A stretch of 61,653 nucleotides of DNA from Burkholderia sp. IMCC1007. Its GTDB lineage: Bacteria > Pseudomonadota > Gammaproteobacteria > Burkholderiales > Burkholderiaceae. The translations under genes were made by a program, and so were the position numbers. Below are positions 44,366-53,190 of this stretch, piece after piece (position 1 is the first letter of the stretch; each line of letters starts with the position of its first letter). Below the pieces are notes generated by a model. The model was given only the letters and a program-made list of their open reading frames with translations, was not told the DNA's origin and ran no database searches. The stretch spans positions 1 through 61,653 of the forward strand of contig NZ_JAPVQY010000048.1 in the NCBI RefSeq assembly GCF_027257875.1, read 5' to 3'.

Positions 44366-44962
44366 ATGACGACCATTCTGCAAATCAATTCCGCCGCACG
44401 CTCGCAAGGCGCGCAGTCCACGCTGCTGTCCAACGAACTGACGGCAAAGCTGCAACAATCGAACCCCGGTTCGAAGGTCGTGGTTCGCGACCTGCTGACC
44501 GACGCGCTGCCGCACCTCGACGAATCGGTGCTCGGCGCGTTCTTCACGCCGGCCGACAAGCGTAGCGCGGAACAGAATGCGATCGTCGCGAAGAGCGATG
44601 CGCTGATCGCCGAACTGCAAGCCGCCGACATCATCGTGATCGGCGCACCGATGTACAACTTCGGCGTGTCGTCGCAGCTGAAGACGTATTTCGACTGGAT
44701 CGCACGTGCCGGCGTCACGTTCCGCTACACCGAGAACGGTCCGGAAGGCCTGATCAAGGGCAAGAAGGTTCACGTCGTGACGGCCCGCGGCGGCAAGTAC
44801 CTGGGTACGCCGAACGACAGCCAGACGCCGTTCCTGCGCACGTTCCTCGGCTTCATCGGCTTGACCGACGTGAGCTTCATCCACGCCGAAGGCCTGAACC
44901 TCGGGCCGGATGCGCAGAGCGTAGCCCTCGCCGGCGCTCGCGAAGCGATCGCTGCAGCGTAA
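44366..44962 (+). CDS. azoR: FMN-dependent NADH:quinone oxidoreductase / azoreductase AzoR
   Basis: 198 aa, flavodoxin-like fold. QINSAARSQGAQSTLLSNEL near the N-terminus is the FMN phosphate loop, IGAPMYNFGVSSQLKTYFDW is the family signature and TARGGKY contributes to the isoalloxazine site. Reduces quinones and azo dyes by two-electron transfer with NADH. Single gene, ending at the elaborate terminator at 45004-45089. Confidence 0.93.
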   Translation: MTTILQINSAARSQGAQSTLLSNELTAKLQQSNPGSKVVVRDLLTDALPHLDESVLGAFFTPADKRSAEQNAIVAKSDALIAELQAADIIVIGAPMYNFGVSSQLKTYFDWIARAGVTFRYTENGPEGLIKGKKVHVVTARGGKYLGTPNDSQTPFLRTFLGFIGLTDVSFIHAEGLNLGPDAQSVALAGAREAIAAA

Positions 44963-45003
44963 GTCGATGCGGGTGCGTTGCACCCGTTGAGTCGGCCGGT
45001 GAA

Positions 45004-45089
45004 AAAAACGCCGCGCCCCAAAATGAATTGAACCGCAGAAGTTGGCTTCCCACTTCGTGGTTCAGTTCAGCAAGGGGCGCGGCGTTTTT
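45004..45089. terminator. Long bidirectional terminator between azoR and ung
   Basis: Outer arms AAAAACGCCGCGCCCC (45004-45019) and GGGGCGCGGCGTTTTT (45074-45089) are perfectly complementary over 16 bases. The 54-base interior is itself a long imperfect palindrome: TGAATTGAACC...GAAGTTGG pairs with CCACTTC...GGTTCAGTTCA around a CTTC turn. The whole 86-nt segment can fold as one extended hairpin on either strand and separates two convergent transcripts. Confidence 0.88.
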
Positions 45090-45125
45090 GCGTGGTGCGG
45101 GCGAAAGGCGGGCAGTGGAACGCGG

Positions 45126-46028
45126 TTACGCGAGCGTTTCGGCCACGTCCGGCAGACGCCAGTCGATCGGCGGGCGGCCGGCTTCGACGAGATAGTCGTT
45201 CGCGAGCGCGAAGTGGCGGCAGCCGAGGAAGCCGCGGTGCGCGGACAGCGGCGACGGGTGCGGCGCCTCGAGCACGCAATGCGCGCTCGCATCGAACAGT
45301 GCGCGTTTCGCCTGCGCATGCGCGCCCCACAGCATGAACACGAGCCCGCGATGGCGGTTCGCCAGTTCGCGGATCAGCGTGTCCGTGCATTGCTCCCAGC
45401 CGCGCTTCGCGTGGCTCGCGGCTGCGCCGCGCTCGACCGTCAGCACGGTGTTGAGCAGCAGCACGCCCTGGCGCGCCCAAGTGTCGAGGCAACCGTGGCG
45501 CGGCGTGTCGTGGCCGAAATTCGCGGCGATTTCCTTGAAGATGTTGCGCAGCGACGGCGGCGTGCGGACCGCCGGCGGCACCGAGAACGCCAGGCCATGC
45601 GCTTGCGGCGTGCCGCGGTCGTCGCCGTGGTACGGGTCCTGGCCGAGGATCACGATCTTCACGTCGTCCGGGCTCGTCAGGCGCAGTGCGCGGAACACGT
45701 CGGTCGGGTAGACCGTCTTGCCGGCCGCGCGCTCCGCGTCGACGAAGCGGCACAGCGGCGCGTACGCGTCGCTGTCGGTGAAGGGTTTCAGCACGTCGCG
45801 CCAGACGGCCGGCAGCGCGTCGAATTGCGCGGCGAGGTGCGGGATGTCCGCGCCGGCGGGTTGCGCGGCGGGAGCCGGAGCGGCTGCCGCGGCTTTCTTC
45901 GCCGGCTTGCGTGCCGGCGACGGCGGCTCGGACGCCGGAGCGGGAACATCGTCGCGTGCCGTTTCCGGCACGAGATCGTCGAACAGCGACGCCTGCTGCG
46001 GCGTGCGGAGAGTCTTGCGGGTTGCCAT
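45126..46028 (-). CDS. ung: Uracil-DNA glycosylase with an N-terminal extension
   Basis: 300 aa against about 225-230 in E. coli. The catalytic water-activating loop is GQDPYH (129-134, Asp131), and the leucine-intercalation/histidine loop HPSPLS is near 255; both intact, so the enzyme should excise uracil from DNA. Residues 1-75 are an added, Ala/Pro-rich tail that begins RTPQQASLFDDL. QASLF (12-16) matches the QxxLF pattern by which bacterial proteins bind the DNA-polymerase sliding clamp. Last gene of the trp-side cluster, 13 bp after the CYTH gene. Confidence 0.95.
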   Translation of the reverse strand: MATRKTLRTPQQASLFDDLVPETARDDVPAPASEPPSPARKPAKKAAAAAPAPAAQPAGADIPHLAAQFDALPAVWRDVLKPFTDSDAYAPLCRFVDAERAAGKTVYPTDVFRALRLTSPDDVKIVILGQDPYHGDDRGTPQAHGLAFSVPPAVRTPPSLRNIFKEIAANFGHDTPRHGCLDTWARQGVLLLNTVLTVERGAAASHAKRGWEQCTDTLIRELANRHRGLVFMLWGAHAQAKRALFDASAHCVLEAPHPSPLSAHRGFLGCRHFALANDYLVEAGRPPIDWRLPDVAETLA

Positions 46029-46041
46029 GCGTGATGCGTGT

Positions 46042-46668
46042 TTATTGCGCGCGCAGCCGATAGCCGCGCTGCGCCTTGCTGATGTTTTCGGGGGCGAGGC
46101 CCGGCAGCGCTTGCTGCAGTTCGGCGGCGAGCGTCGCGAGCGCCGCTTCCGGGCCGTCGATCAGTTCGAGTTCGATTTCGCTGATCGGTTCGCGGCGCGT
46201 GTCGTTGCCTGCCTGGACGACGATCTCGCCGACGTCCACCGCGGCTTCGACGGTGGCGCCGGCGATTGCGATCCGCCACAGCGTACGCGAAAAATCCGTC
46301 CGGAACAGCGCGTGCAGCGCGGGCGCCGCGTCGCGCAGCGCGGTGGCGGCCTCCGGCACGTCGCACGCGGCGACGAGCGCGTCGATTTCGAGCGCGTCGC
46401 CGGCGACCGGCAGTTCCCACTCATGGCGGCGATGCAGGCCGGCTTCCGCGCTGCCGACCGTCTTGAACGTCTGCAGCCAGCCGTGCGGCGTGCGGCGCAC
46501 GCGCACCGCGCTCTTCGAGCGGGACAGCGCGAGATCGGGCGTGTCGTAATAGACGTTCGCGAGCGCAATGACGTCGCCCGCTTCGCCGGTCAGCGTCTCG
46601 AAAAAGCGTCGCGCCGCGTCGGCCGCGCCGGCCGGCACCGCGAGCTTGATTTCCTTTTCGATCGCCAT
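46042..46668 (-). CDS. CYTH-domain protein (inorganic triphosphatase-like)
   Basis: 208 aa. The N-terminal ExExK motif of the CYTH fold is E4-K-E6-I-K8, followed by the paired Tyr-Asp-Thr segment YYDTPDLAL, RVRR, and the acidic strand EIELELIDG: the residues that line the triphosphate tunnel. YgiF-like members hydrolyse inorganic triphosphate; this one is shorter because it lacks the CHAD domain. Its ATG shares one base with the trpC stop (TGATG), so it is translated as part of the trp operon. Confidence 0.88.
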   Translation of the reverse strand: MAIEKEIKLAVPAGAADAARRFFETLTGEAGDVIALANVYYDTPDLALSRSKSAVRVRRTPHGWLQTFKTVGSAEAGLHRRHEWELPVAGDALEIDALVAACDVPEAATALRDAAPALHALFRTDFSRTLWRIAIAGATVEAAVDVGEIVVQAGNDTRREPISEIELELIDGPEAALATLAAELQQALPGLAPENISKAQRGYRLRAQ

Positions 46669-47453
46669 CAGAAGAACATCCGCGCGAGCTCTTCGCCCGG
46701 CTGCTCGGCGCGCATGAACGCTTCGCCGACGAGGAACGCGTTGACGTTCGCCGCGCGCATCGTGTCGACGTCGGTGCGCGACAGGATGCCCGACTCGGTC
46801 ACGACCATGCGGTCCGCCGGGATCATGTCGAGCATGTCGAGCGTGGTCTGGATCGTCGTTTCGAACGTGCGCAGGTTGCGGTTGTTGATGCCGAGCAGCG
46901 GCGTCTTCAGCGTCAGCGCCTGTTCCATCTCGTTGCGGTCGTGTACTTCCACGAGCACCGCGAGGCCGAGCGAATGCGCATACGCTTCGAGTTCCTGCAT
47001 CAGCGGCGTGTCGAGCGCGGCCGCGATCAGCAGGATCGCGTCGGCGCCCATCGCGCGTGCTTCGAGGATCTGGTACGCATCGACGATGAAGTCCTTGCGC
47101 AGCACCGGCAGCGAGCACGCCGCGCGTGCTTCCTGCAGATAGCGGACGCTGCCCTGGAAGAACTGTTCGTCGGTCAGCACCGACAGGCACGCGGCGCCGT
47201 GGGCCGCATACGAGCGCGCGATGTCGGCCGGCACGAAATGCTCGCGCAGCACGCCTTTCGACGGGCTGGCCTTCTTCACTTCGGCGATCACCGCCGCGTG
47301 GCCGGCGGCGTTCTTCGCACGCAGTGCGCCGACGAAGTCGCGCAGGTCGCGCGCGGATGCTTCCAGTTTCAGTGCCTCGAGCGGCGTGCTGCGCATGGCC
47401 GCCGCGACTTCTTCGCGCTTGACGGCGATGATTCGGTCGAGAATGTCGCTCAT
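46668..47453 (-). CDS. trpC: Indole-3-glycerol-phosphate synthase TrpC
   Basis: 261 aa, monofunctional TIM barrel. VIAEVKKASPSKG near residue 55, RKDFIVDAYQ near 120, EVHDRNEMEQAL near 165 and GINNRNLRTFE near 185 carry the catalytic Lys/Glu set that closes the indole ring of CdRP. No TrpF domain is fused. 29 bp after trpD; overlaps the CYTH gene start by one base. Confidence 0.97.
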   Translation of the reverse strand: MSDILDRIIAVKREEVAAAMRSTPLEALKLEASARDLRDFVGALRAKNAAGHAAVIAEVKKASPSKGVLREHFVPADIARSYAAHGAACLSVLTDEQFFQGSVRYLQEARAACSLPVLRKDFIVDAYQILEARAMGADAILLIAAALDTPLMQELEAYAHSLGLAVLVEVHDRNEMEQALTLKTPLLGINNRNLRTFETTIQTTLDMLDMIPADRMVVTESGILSRTDVDTMRAANVNAFLVGEAFMRAEQPGEELARMFF

Positions 47454-47482
47454 GTGGGTTCCTGCTTGATTCGTAAGGGGAG

Positions 47483-48514
47483 TCAGCGCTTGAACTGCTG
47501 CGTGAAGCGCACGAGTTCGTCGACTTTCGCGCGCGCCTTGCCGCTTGCGATCGCTTCGCGGGCGAGCTGGATGCCATCCGCGATCGATTCCGCGATGTTG
47601 GCCGCATAGAGCGCGGTGCCCGCGTTCAGCGTGACGATCTCGCGTGCGACGCCCGGCTGGTTGTCCAGCGCGCCGAGGAGCATCGTGCGCGATTCCTCGG
47701 CATTTTCCACCTTCAGCGTGCGGTTCGACACCATCTGCAGGCCGAAGTCCTCCGGATGGATCTCGTATTCGTGCACCTTGCCGTCGCGCAATTCGCCGAC
47801 GAGCGTCGCGGCGCCGAGCGACACTTCATCCATCCCGTCCTTGCCGTACACGACGAGCACGTGCTGCGCGCCCAGACGCTGCATCACGCGCACCTGGATA
47901 CCGACGAGGTCGGGGTGGAACACGCCCATCAGCTGGTTCGGCGCGCCGGCCGGATTCGTCAGCGGGCCGAGGATGTTGAAGATCGTCCGCACGCCGAGCT
48001 CGCGGCGCACGGCCGCGATGTTCTTCATTGCCGGATGATGGTTCGGCGCGAACATGAAGCCCATGCCGGTTGCGGCGATCGACGCAGCCACCTGGTCGGG
48101 CTGCAGGTCGATGTTCACGCCGAGCGCCTCCAGCACGTCGGCGCTGCCGGACTTGCTCGACACGCCGCGGTTGCCGTGCTTCGCGACCTTCGCGCCGGCC
48201 GCCGCGGTGATGAACATCGACGCGGTCGAGATATTGAACGTGTGCGAGCCGTCGCCGCCGGTGCCGACGATGTCGACGAAGTTCGAGTTGTCCTGCACTT
48301 CGACGTGGTTCGCGAATTCGCGCATCACGGTCGCGGCGGCGGCGATCTCGCCGATCGTCTCCTTCTTCACGCGCAGCCCGGTGATGATCGCGGCCGCCAT
48401 CACGGGCGACATGTCGCCGCGCATGATGAGCCGCATCAGGTGCAGCATCTCGTCGTGGAAGATTTCGCGGTGTTCGATCGTGCGTTGCAGCGCTTCCTGC
48501 GGGGTAATCGTCAT
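47483..48514 (-). CDS. trpD: Anthranilate phosphoribosyltransferase TrpD
   Basis: 343 aa from MTITPQEALQ at 48514 (longer frame upstream is out of family). PRPP-binding DIVGTGGDGSHTFNIST at about 77-93, followed by KHGNRGVSSKSGSADVLEALG and the FAPNHHPAMK loop, are the conserved anthranilate/PRPP site. Not fused to TrpG, in contrast to the enterobacterial arrangement. 13 bp after trpG. Confidence 0.97.
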   Translation of the reverse strand: MTITPQEALQRTIEHREIFHDEMLHLMRLIMRGDMSPVMAAAIITGLRVKKETIGEIAAAATVMREFANHVEVQDNSNFVDIVGTGGDGSHTFNISTASMFITAAAGAKVAKHGNRGVSSKSGSADVLEALGVNIDLQPDQVAASIAATGMGFMFAPNHHPAMKNIAAVRRELGVRTIFNILGPLTNPAGAPNQLMGVFHPDLVGIQVRVMQRLGAQHVLVVYGKDGMDEVSLGAATLVGELRDGKVHEYEIHPEDFGLQMVSNRTLKVENAEESRTMLLGALDNQPGVAREIVTLNAGTALYAANIAESIADGIQLAREAIASGKARAKVDELVRFTQQFKR

Positions 48515-48527
48515 CGTGCGTCTCCCG

Positions 48528-49127
<600 letters not shown>

Positions 49128-49139
49128 GGTCAGTCTCCG

Positions 49140-50633
49140 TCAGAAGTCGCTATCGAGGCCGTCCTGGACCTGTTCGGCCGCACGCAGCACCGCGCGCGCC
49201 TTGTTCTCGGTCTCTTGCCATTCGGATTCGGGCACCGAGTCGGCGACGACGCCGGCTGCCGCCTGCACGTACAGGTTGCCGTTGTGGATCAGGCCCGTGC
49301 GGATCGCGATCGCGAGATCCATCTCGCCGGAGAACGACAAGTAGCCGACGGCGCCGCCGTACAGCCCGCGCTTGATCGGCTCGAGCTCGTCGATCAGCTC
49401 CATCGCGCGCACTTTCGGCGCGCCCGACAGCGTGCCGGCCGGGAACGTCGCGCGCAGCACGTCGTAGTTCGTCATGCCGGGCTTCAGCTTGCCTTCGACC
49501 GAGCTGACGATGTGCTGAACGTGCGAGTACTTCTCGATCACCATCTTGTCGGTGACCTGCACCGAGCCGATTTCGGCGATGCGGCCGACGTCGTTGCGCG
49601 CGAGGTCGATCAGCATCACGTGCTCGGCGATTTCCTTCGGATCGTTCAGCAGTTCGGTCGCGAGTTCGGCATCGCGCTCGGGCGTGTTGCCGCGCGGACG
49701 CGTGCCGGCCAGCGGCCGAATCGTGACGATCTGGTCGTCGCCGCGCTTTTCCTGGCGCACCAGGATTTCGGGCGATGCGCCGACCACGTGGAAATCGCCG
49801 AAATTGTAGTAATACATGTACGGCGACGGGTTCAGCGAACGCAGCGCGCGATACAGCGACAGCGGATTGTCGCGGTACGGCTTCGTCAGCCGCTGGCCGA
49901 CCTGGATCTGCATCAGTTCGCCGGCCGCGATGTATTCCTTCGCCTGGCGCACGGCGGCCAGGTAGTCGTCCTTCTTGAATTCGCGGAAGGTTTCGGTGCG
50001 CACGCTCGCCGACGTGACAGGCGGCTGCACGGTCGTGCGCAGGCGTTGCTTGAGCTCGCGCAGGCGCTGCTTGGCCTTCGTATAGGCTTCCGGCTGGGCC
50101 GGGTCTGCGTAGATGATCAGATAGAGCTTGCCGGCCAGGTTGTCGATCACCGCGACTTCCTCGGTGAGCAGCAGCTGGATGTCGGGCAGGCCGAGATCGT
50201 CGCGCGGCGCGGTGTTCGCGAGCTTCTTCTCGATGTAGCGCACCGCGTCGTAGCCGAAGTAGCCGGCGAGGCCGCCGCAGAAGCGCGGCAGGCCCGGACG
50301 CTGCGCGACCTTGAAGCGCGCCTGGAACGACTCGATGAATTCGAAAGGATCGCCGTCGTGCGTTTCCACGACCTGACCGTCGCGCACCACTTCCGACACG
50401 CCGTTGCGGGTGCGCACCAGTGTGCGGGCCGGCAAGCCGATGAACGAGTAGCGGCCGAAGCGTTCGCCGCCGACCACCGATTCGAGCAGGAACGAGTTGG
50501 CGCCCGCGCGTTCGGGCTGGGCCAGCTTCAGGTAGAGGGACAGCGGCGTTTCGAGGTCGGCGAGCGCTTCCGCGATCAGCGGGATGCGGTTGTAGCCTTC
50601 GTTCGCAAGCGATTGGAATTCGAGTTCGGTCAT
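49140..50633 (-). CDS. trpE: Anthranilate synthase component I TrpE
   Basis: 497 aa. The chorismate-binding C-terminal half has PYMYYYNFGDFHVVGASPE, IRPLAGTRPRG, LIDLARNDVGRI and GTLSGAPKVRAMELIDELE in the correct order. The N-terminal domain carries LLES-type allosteric sequence FLLESVVGGERFGRYSF, where tryptophan binds for feedback inhibition. Preceded by a leader with Trp codons and a terminator hairpin (50853-50974). Confidence 0.97.
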   Translation of the reverse strand: MTELEFQSLANEGYNRIPLIAEALADLETPLSLYLKLAQPERAGANSFLLESVVGGERFGRYSFIGLPARTLVRTRNGVSEVVRDGQVVETHDGDPFEFIESFQARFKVAQRPGLPRFCGGLAGYFGYDAVRYIEKKLANTAPRDDLGLPDIQLLLTEEVAVIDNLAGKLYLIIYADPAQPEAYTKAKQRLRELKQRLRTTVQPPVTSASVRTETFREFKKDDYLAAVRQAKEYIAAGELMQIQVGQRLTKPYRDNPLSLYRALRSLNPSPYMYYYNFGDFHVVGASPEILVRQEKRGDDQIVTIRPLAGTRPRGNTPERDAELATELLNDPKEIAEHVMLIDLARNDVGRIAEIGSVQVTDKMVIEKYSHVQHIVSSVEGKLKPGMTNYDVLRATFPAGTLSGAPKVRAMELIDELEPIKRGLYGGAVGYLSFSGEMDLAIAIRTGLIHNGNLYVQAAAGVVADSVPESEWQETENKARAVLRAAEQVQDGLDSDF

Positions 50634-50852
50634 GTTCCGGTCCTGTTCGGGACGAGCGGCGGGGTGCGCCAGGGATCACTTGACGCTGCGCGGGCTGCCG
50701 TCGGCGAAAGGGCGGTCGATCGAGAAGTGCCTGTTGCCGGCCGGCATTCCGGGCGTGAACGTCGCGAGCCTGCGGCCGATCCTGAACGCAGGCGTTCGGG
50801 CGCGGTAGAACTCGAGGTGGTGCGACGATCGGCGCGCGGATGCGCAGCGAGA

Positions 50853-50883
50853 TAAAAAACGGCGCTGAAGACGGGCTTCAGCG
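50853..50883 (-). terminator. Attenuator terminator of the trp operon
   Basis: On the minus strand CGCTGAAG / CTTCAGCG form an 8-bp stem (50883-50876 and 50870-50863) with a CCCGT loop, followed by GCC and a run of six T. It starts 17 bases after the stop codon of the Trp-rich leader. A competing hairpin ACCTC / GAGGT (around 50886-50901) directly follows the leader and could act as the alternative structure. Confidence 0.72.
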
Positions 50884-50899
50884 TACCTCATCGAAGAGG

Positions 50900-50974
50900 T
50901 TAGCGCGACCAGCGACGCCAGGGCCAGGCTCCCCGGTCGATGCTGCTCAGACTCCGTTTTTTATTCAGAAACAT
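50900..50974 (-). CDS. trpL: trp leader peptide
   Basis: 24 codons, ATG at 50974, TAA at 50902-50900. Three tryptophans occur at 17, 19 and 22 in WPWRRW, just before the stop, which would be very unlikely by chance since Trp is the rarest residue. The N-terminal part MFLNKKRSL is ordinary. No clear Shine-Dalgarno is visible. It lies 17 bp after gph and is followed by the terminator hairpin ahead of trpE. Stalling at the Trp codons when charged tRNA-Trp is scarce would favour read-through. Confidence 0.8.
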   Translation of the reverse strand: MFLNKKRSLSSIDRGAWPWRRWSR

Positions 50975-50991
50975 GCGGATGGAAGAAATAA

Positions 50992-51756
50992 TCAGAAGGT
51001 TGGCCGGCCGGCGTTGTGCGCGGTGATCGCGCGGGCTGCGACCAGCAACGAATCGACTATACCATCCGAATTTATCGTTTGTATAGCTTTGCCGTGGTTG
51101 TAGCCGTACGGCACCGTCAGCGTCGCCATGCCGGCCGCGCGGCCCGCCAGCGCATCGTTTTCCGAGTCGCCGATCGCCACCGCCGCGCCGGGCGCGACGC
51201 CGAGTGCATCGCACGCCGTGTGCATTGGCAGCGGATCGGGCTTCTTGCGCGCGACGCTGTCGCCGCCCAGCACGATGCCGAAGCGATCGATCAGCCCGTA
51301 TTGCGCGAGGAGCTCGACTGCGAAGCGGTGCGGCTTGTTCGTCACGCACGCGAGCCGGATGCCTGCCGCGTGCAACGCGTCGAGGCCCGCTGCAACCTCG
51401 GGGTAGAGGCGCGTGTGGCGGCCGTTGATCTTCGCGTATTCGGCCTGGTAGATCGCGAGTGCGTCGTCGAAGCGCGCGAGCGCTTCGTCGGGCCTGAAGC
51501 GCGGCTTCAGCACGCTCTGGATCAGGTGCTCGGAGCCCTTGCCGATGTAGCCGATCACCTCGTCGCGCGACGTGGCCGGCGCGCCGAGCTGCGCGAGCAT
51601 CCCGTTCAGCCCGGCCGTGAAATCGTCGACCGTGTCGACCATCGTACCGTCGAGATCGATCACCGCCGCGTCGATACGCGGCGTCGCGAAACGGATCGGG
51701 GCCGCGTCCGTGGCGGCCCCGGCCGGCGCGTGGCCGGCGAACGACGAGTCGGCCAC
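50992..51756 (-). CDS. gph: Phosphoglycolate phosphatase
   Basis: 254 aa, HAD superfamily subclass I. Motif I DLDGTMVDT (about 34-42, nucleophile Asp34), motif II VTNKPH, motif III Lys in RKKPDPLPM, motif IV IGDSENDA. Removes phosphoglycolate from DNA repair or oxygenase side reactions. A 28-residue N-terminal extension precedes motif I. The last 25 codons use ATA for three isoleucines and are AT-rich, which suggests an embedded promoter for the trp operon. 4 bp after rpe. Confidence 0.95.
   Translation of the reverse strand: MADSSFAGHAPAGAATDAAPIRFATPRIDAAVIDLDGTMVDTVDDFTAGLNGMLAQLGAPATSRDEVIGYIGKGSEHLIQSVLKPRFRPDEALARFDDALAIYQAEYAKINGRHTRLYPEVAAGLDALHAAGIRLACVTNKPHRFAVELLAQYGLIDRFGIVLGGDSVARKKPDPLPMHTACDALGVAPGAAVAIGDSENDALAGRAAGMATLTVPYGYNHGKAIQTINSDGIVDSLLVAARAITAHNAGRPTF
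51033..51093 (-). promoter_or_regulatory. Possible trp promoter/operator inside the 3' end of gph
   Basis: On the minus strand an AT-rich stretch contains TATAGT (51061-51056) as a -10-like hexamer and a perfect CTATAC/GTATAG inverted repeat with an 18-nt spacer. Three ATA codons within eleven codons of a GC-rich gene mark the segment as under non-coding constraint. The -35 is poor (TATACA). Confidence 0.45.
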
Positions 51757-51760
51757 GGCG

Positions 51761-52447
51761 TCAGCTCCGCTCGACGGTGGCGAGCGCGGCGCGCATCTCG
51801 TCGATCACCTTGCGGTAGTCGGGCTTGCCGAAGATCGCCGAACCGGCGACGAACGTGTCCGCGCCGGCCGCCGCGATTTCCGCGATGTTGTCGGCCTTCA
51901 CGCCGCCGTCCACTTCGAGCAGGATCTCGCGGCCGGTGCGCTCGGTGTACGCGTCGATGCGCGCACGTGCTTCGCGCAGCTTGTTCAGCGTTTCCGGAAT
52001 GAACGACTGGCCGCCGAAGCCCGGGTTCACCGACATCAGCAGCACGAAGTCGAGGCGATCCATTACGTGGTCGAGGTAGTTCAGCGGCGTGGCCGGATTG
52101 AACACGAGGCCGGCCTTGCAGCCGTGGTCGCGGATCAGCGACAGCGTGCGGTCGATGTGATCCGAGCCTTCCGGGTGGAAGCTGATCAGGTTCGCGCCGG
52201 CCTTCGCGAAATCGGGCACGATCCGGTCGACCGGGCGCACCATCAGGTGCACGTCGATCGGCACCTGCACGTGCGGGCGAATCGCCTCGCACACGAGCGG
52301 GCCGATCGTCAGGTTCGGCACATAATGGTTGTCCATCACGTCGAAGTGAATCCAGTCGGCGCCGGCGGCGACCACGTTGCGGACTTCTTCGCCGAGCCGT
52401 GCGAAGTCGGCCGACAGGATGCTGGGAGCGATGCGGAATTGAGTCAT
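51761..52447 (-). CDS. rpe: Ribulose-phosphate 3-epimerase
   Basis: 228 aa TIM barrel. SILSADFARLGEEV near the N-terminus, HFDVMDNHYVPNLT with the metal-binding His and Asp, VHLMVRPVD, and the phosphate-binding LLEVDGGVKADNI and GSAIFGKPDYR. Interconverts ribulose-5-phosphate and xylulose-5-phosphate. First gene of the rpe-gph-trp run. Confidence 0.97.
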   Translation of the reverse strand: MTQFRIAPSILSADFARLGEEVRNVVAAGADWIHFDVMDNHYVPNLTIGPLVCEAIRPHVQVPIDVHLMVRPVDRIVPDFAKAGANLISFHPEGSDHIDRTLSLIRDHGCKAGLVFNPATPLNYLDHVMDRLDFVLLMSVNPGFGGQSFIPETLNKLREARARIDAYTERTGREILLEVDGGVKADNIAEIAAAGADTFVAGSAIFGKPDYRKVIDEMRAALATVERS

Positions 52448-52624
52448 GACAGGGGAGCGGGGACGCTGCGGCGCAAAACCGCCATTCTACCGTCCGGCGA
52501 CCCGGTGCGCGGCGACAGGCCGTGCGGTTGCGGCCGGATTCCGCATAGAATGCCGAACCAGTGCGGCGCGCCCGCGGCTCCGCCGCTCGAGTTGGCGCGG
52601 GCGGTTACCTACAGCGGAAACATC

Positions 52625-52999
52625 ATGAGTCAGTATCAGTTCACCGTTTCGGTGAAAACCAGCTACCTGCCGGAACAATCCGACCCCGATCGGCGTCAAT
52701 ACGCATTCGCGTACACGCTGACCATCCGCAATACCGGGCAGGTCGCGGCGCAACTGATCGCGCGCCACTGGATCATCACGGACAGCGACAACCACGTGCA
52801 GGAAGTGAAAGGGCTCGGCGTCGTCGGGCACCAACCGCTGCTGCAGCCGGGCGAACAGTTCGAATACACGAGCTGGGCCGTGATCGCGACGCCGGTCGGC
52901 ACGATGCGTGGCGCGTACTTCTGCGTGGCGGAGGACGGCGAGCGGTTCGATGCGCCGGTCGACGAGTTTGCGCTGCACATGCCGCGCACGCTGCATTGA
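52625..52999 (+). CDS. apaG: ApaG/CorD-family protein
   Basis: 124 aa, single fibronectin-III-like beta-sandwich. YQFTVSVKTSYLPEQSDP, FAYTLTIRNTG, RHWIITDSDNHVQEVKGLGVVGHQP and GTMRGAYFCVAEDGE follow the family pattern end to end. Function incompletely known; implicated in Co2+ resistance and Mg2+ efflux in enterobacteria. Divergent from rpe, convergent with the small ORF at 53019. Confidence 0.96.
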   Translation: MSQYQFTVSVKTSYLPEQSDPDRRQYAFAYTLTIRNTGQVAAQLIARHWIITDSDNHVQEVKGLGVVGHQPLLQPGEQFEYTSWAVIATPVGTMRGAYFCVAEDGERFDAPVDEFALHMPRTLH

Positions 53000-53018
53000 G
53001 TCGAGCGTGCGGCGGCGC

Positions 53019-53162
53019 TCAGCGCGGCTGGCGATCGTTGCCGCGGGCGTGCTTCTTCCTGCCCGACGACGTCCACACGACGATGAAGATCAGCAGGGCG
53101 AGCGCTACGAAAGCTTCGAGCGCGAAGATGAGCATCGGATATTGGTCGAGAAAATCTGACAT
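53019..53162 (-). CDS. Predicted 47-aa single-span membrane protein
   Basis: MSDFLDQYP followed by one strongly hydrophobic segment (about 10-31) and a basic tail ending RKKHARGNDRQPR, a layout that would place the C-terminus in the cytosol. GGAAA lies about 6 nt upstream of the ATG. The start codon lies in the CATG palindrome that also forms a possible ATG for mltA on the other strand. I know no named homologue. Supported by RBS, composition and length only. Confidence 0.5.
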   Translation of the reverse strand: MSDFLDQYPMLIFALEAFVALALLIFIVVWTSSGRKKHARGNDRQPR

Positions 53163-53190
53163 GGCGGTTTCCATCAAGAACGGACATTGT

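Noticed and set aside
50676..50891. 71-codon minus-strand frame between the trp leader and trpE
   Set aside because: Overlaps the terminator hairpin and has no ribosome-binding site or family match; the attenuator explains the region better.
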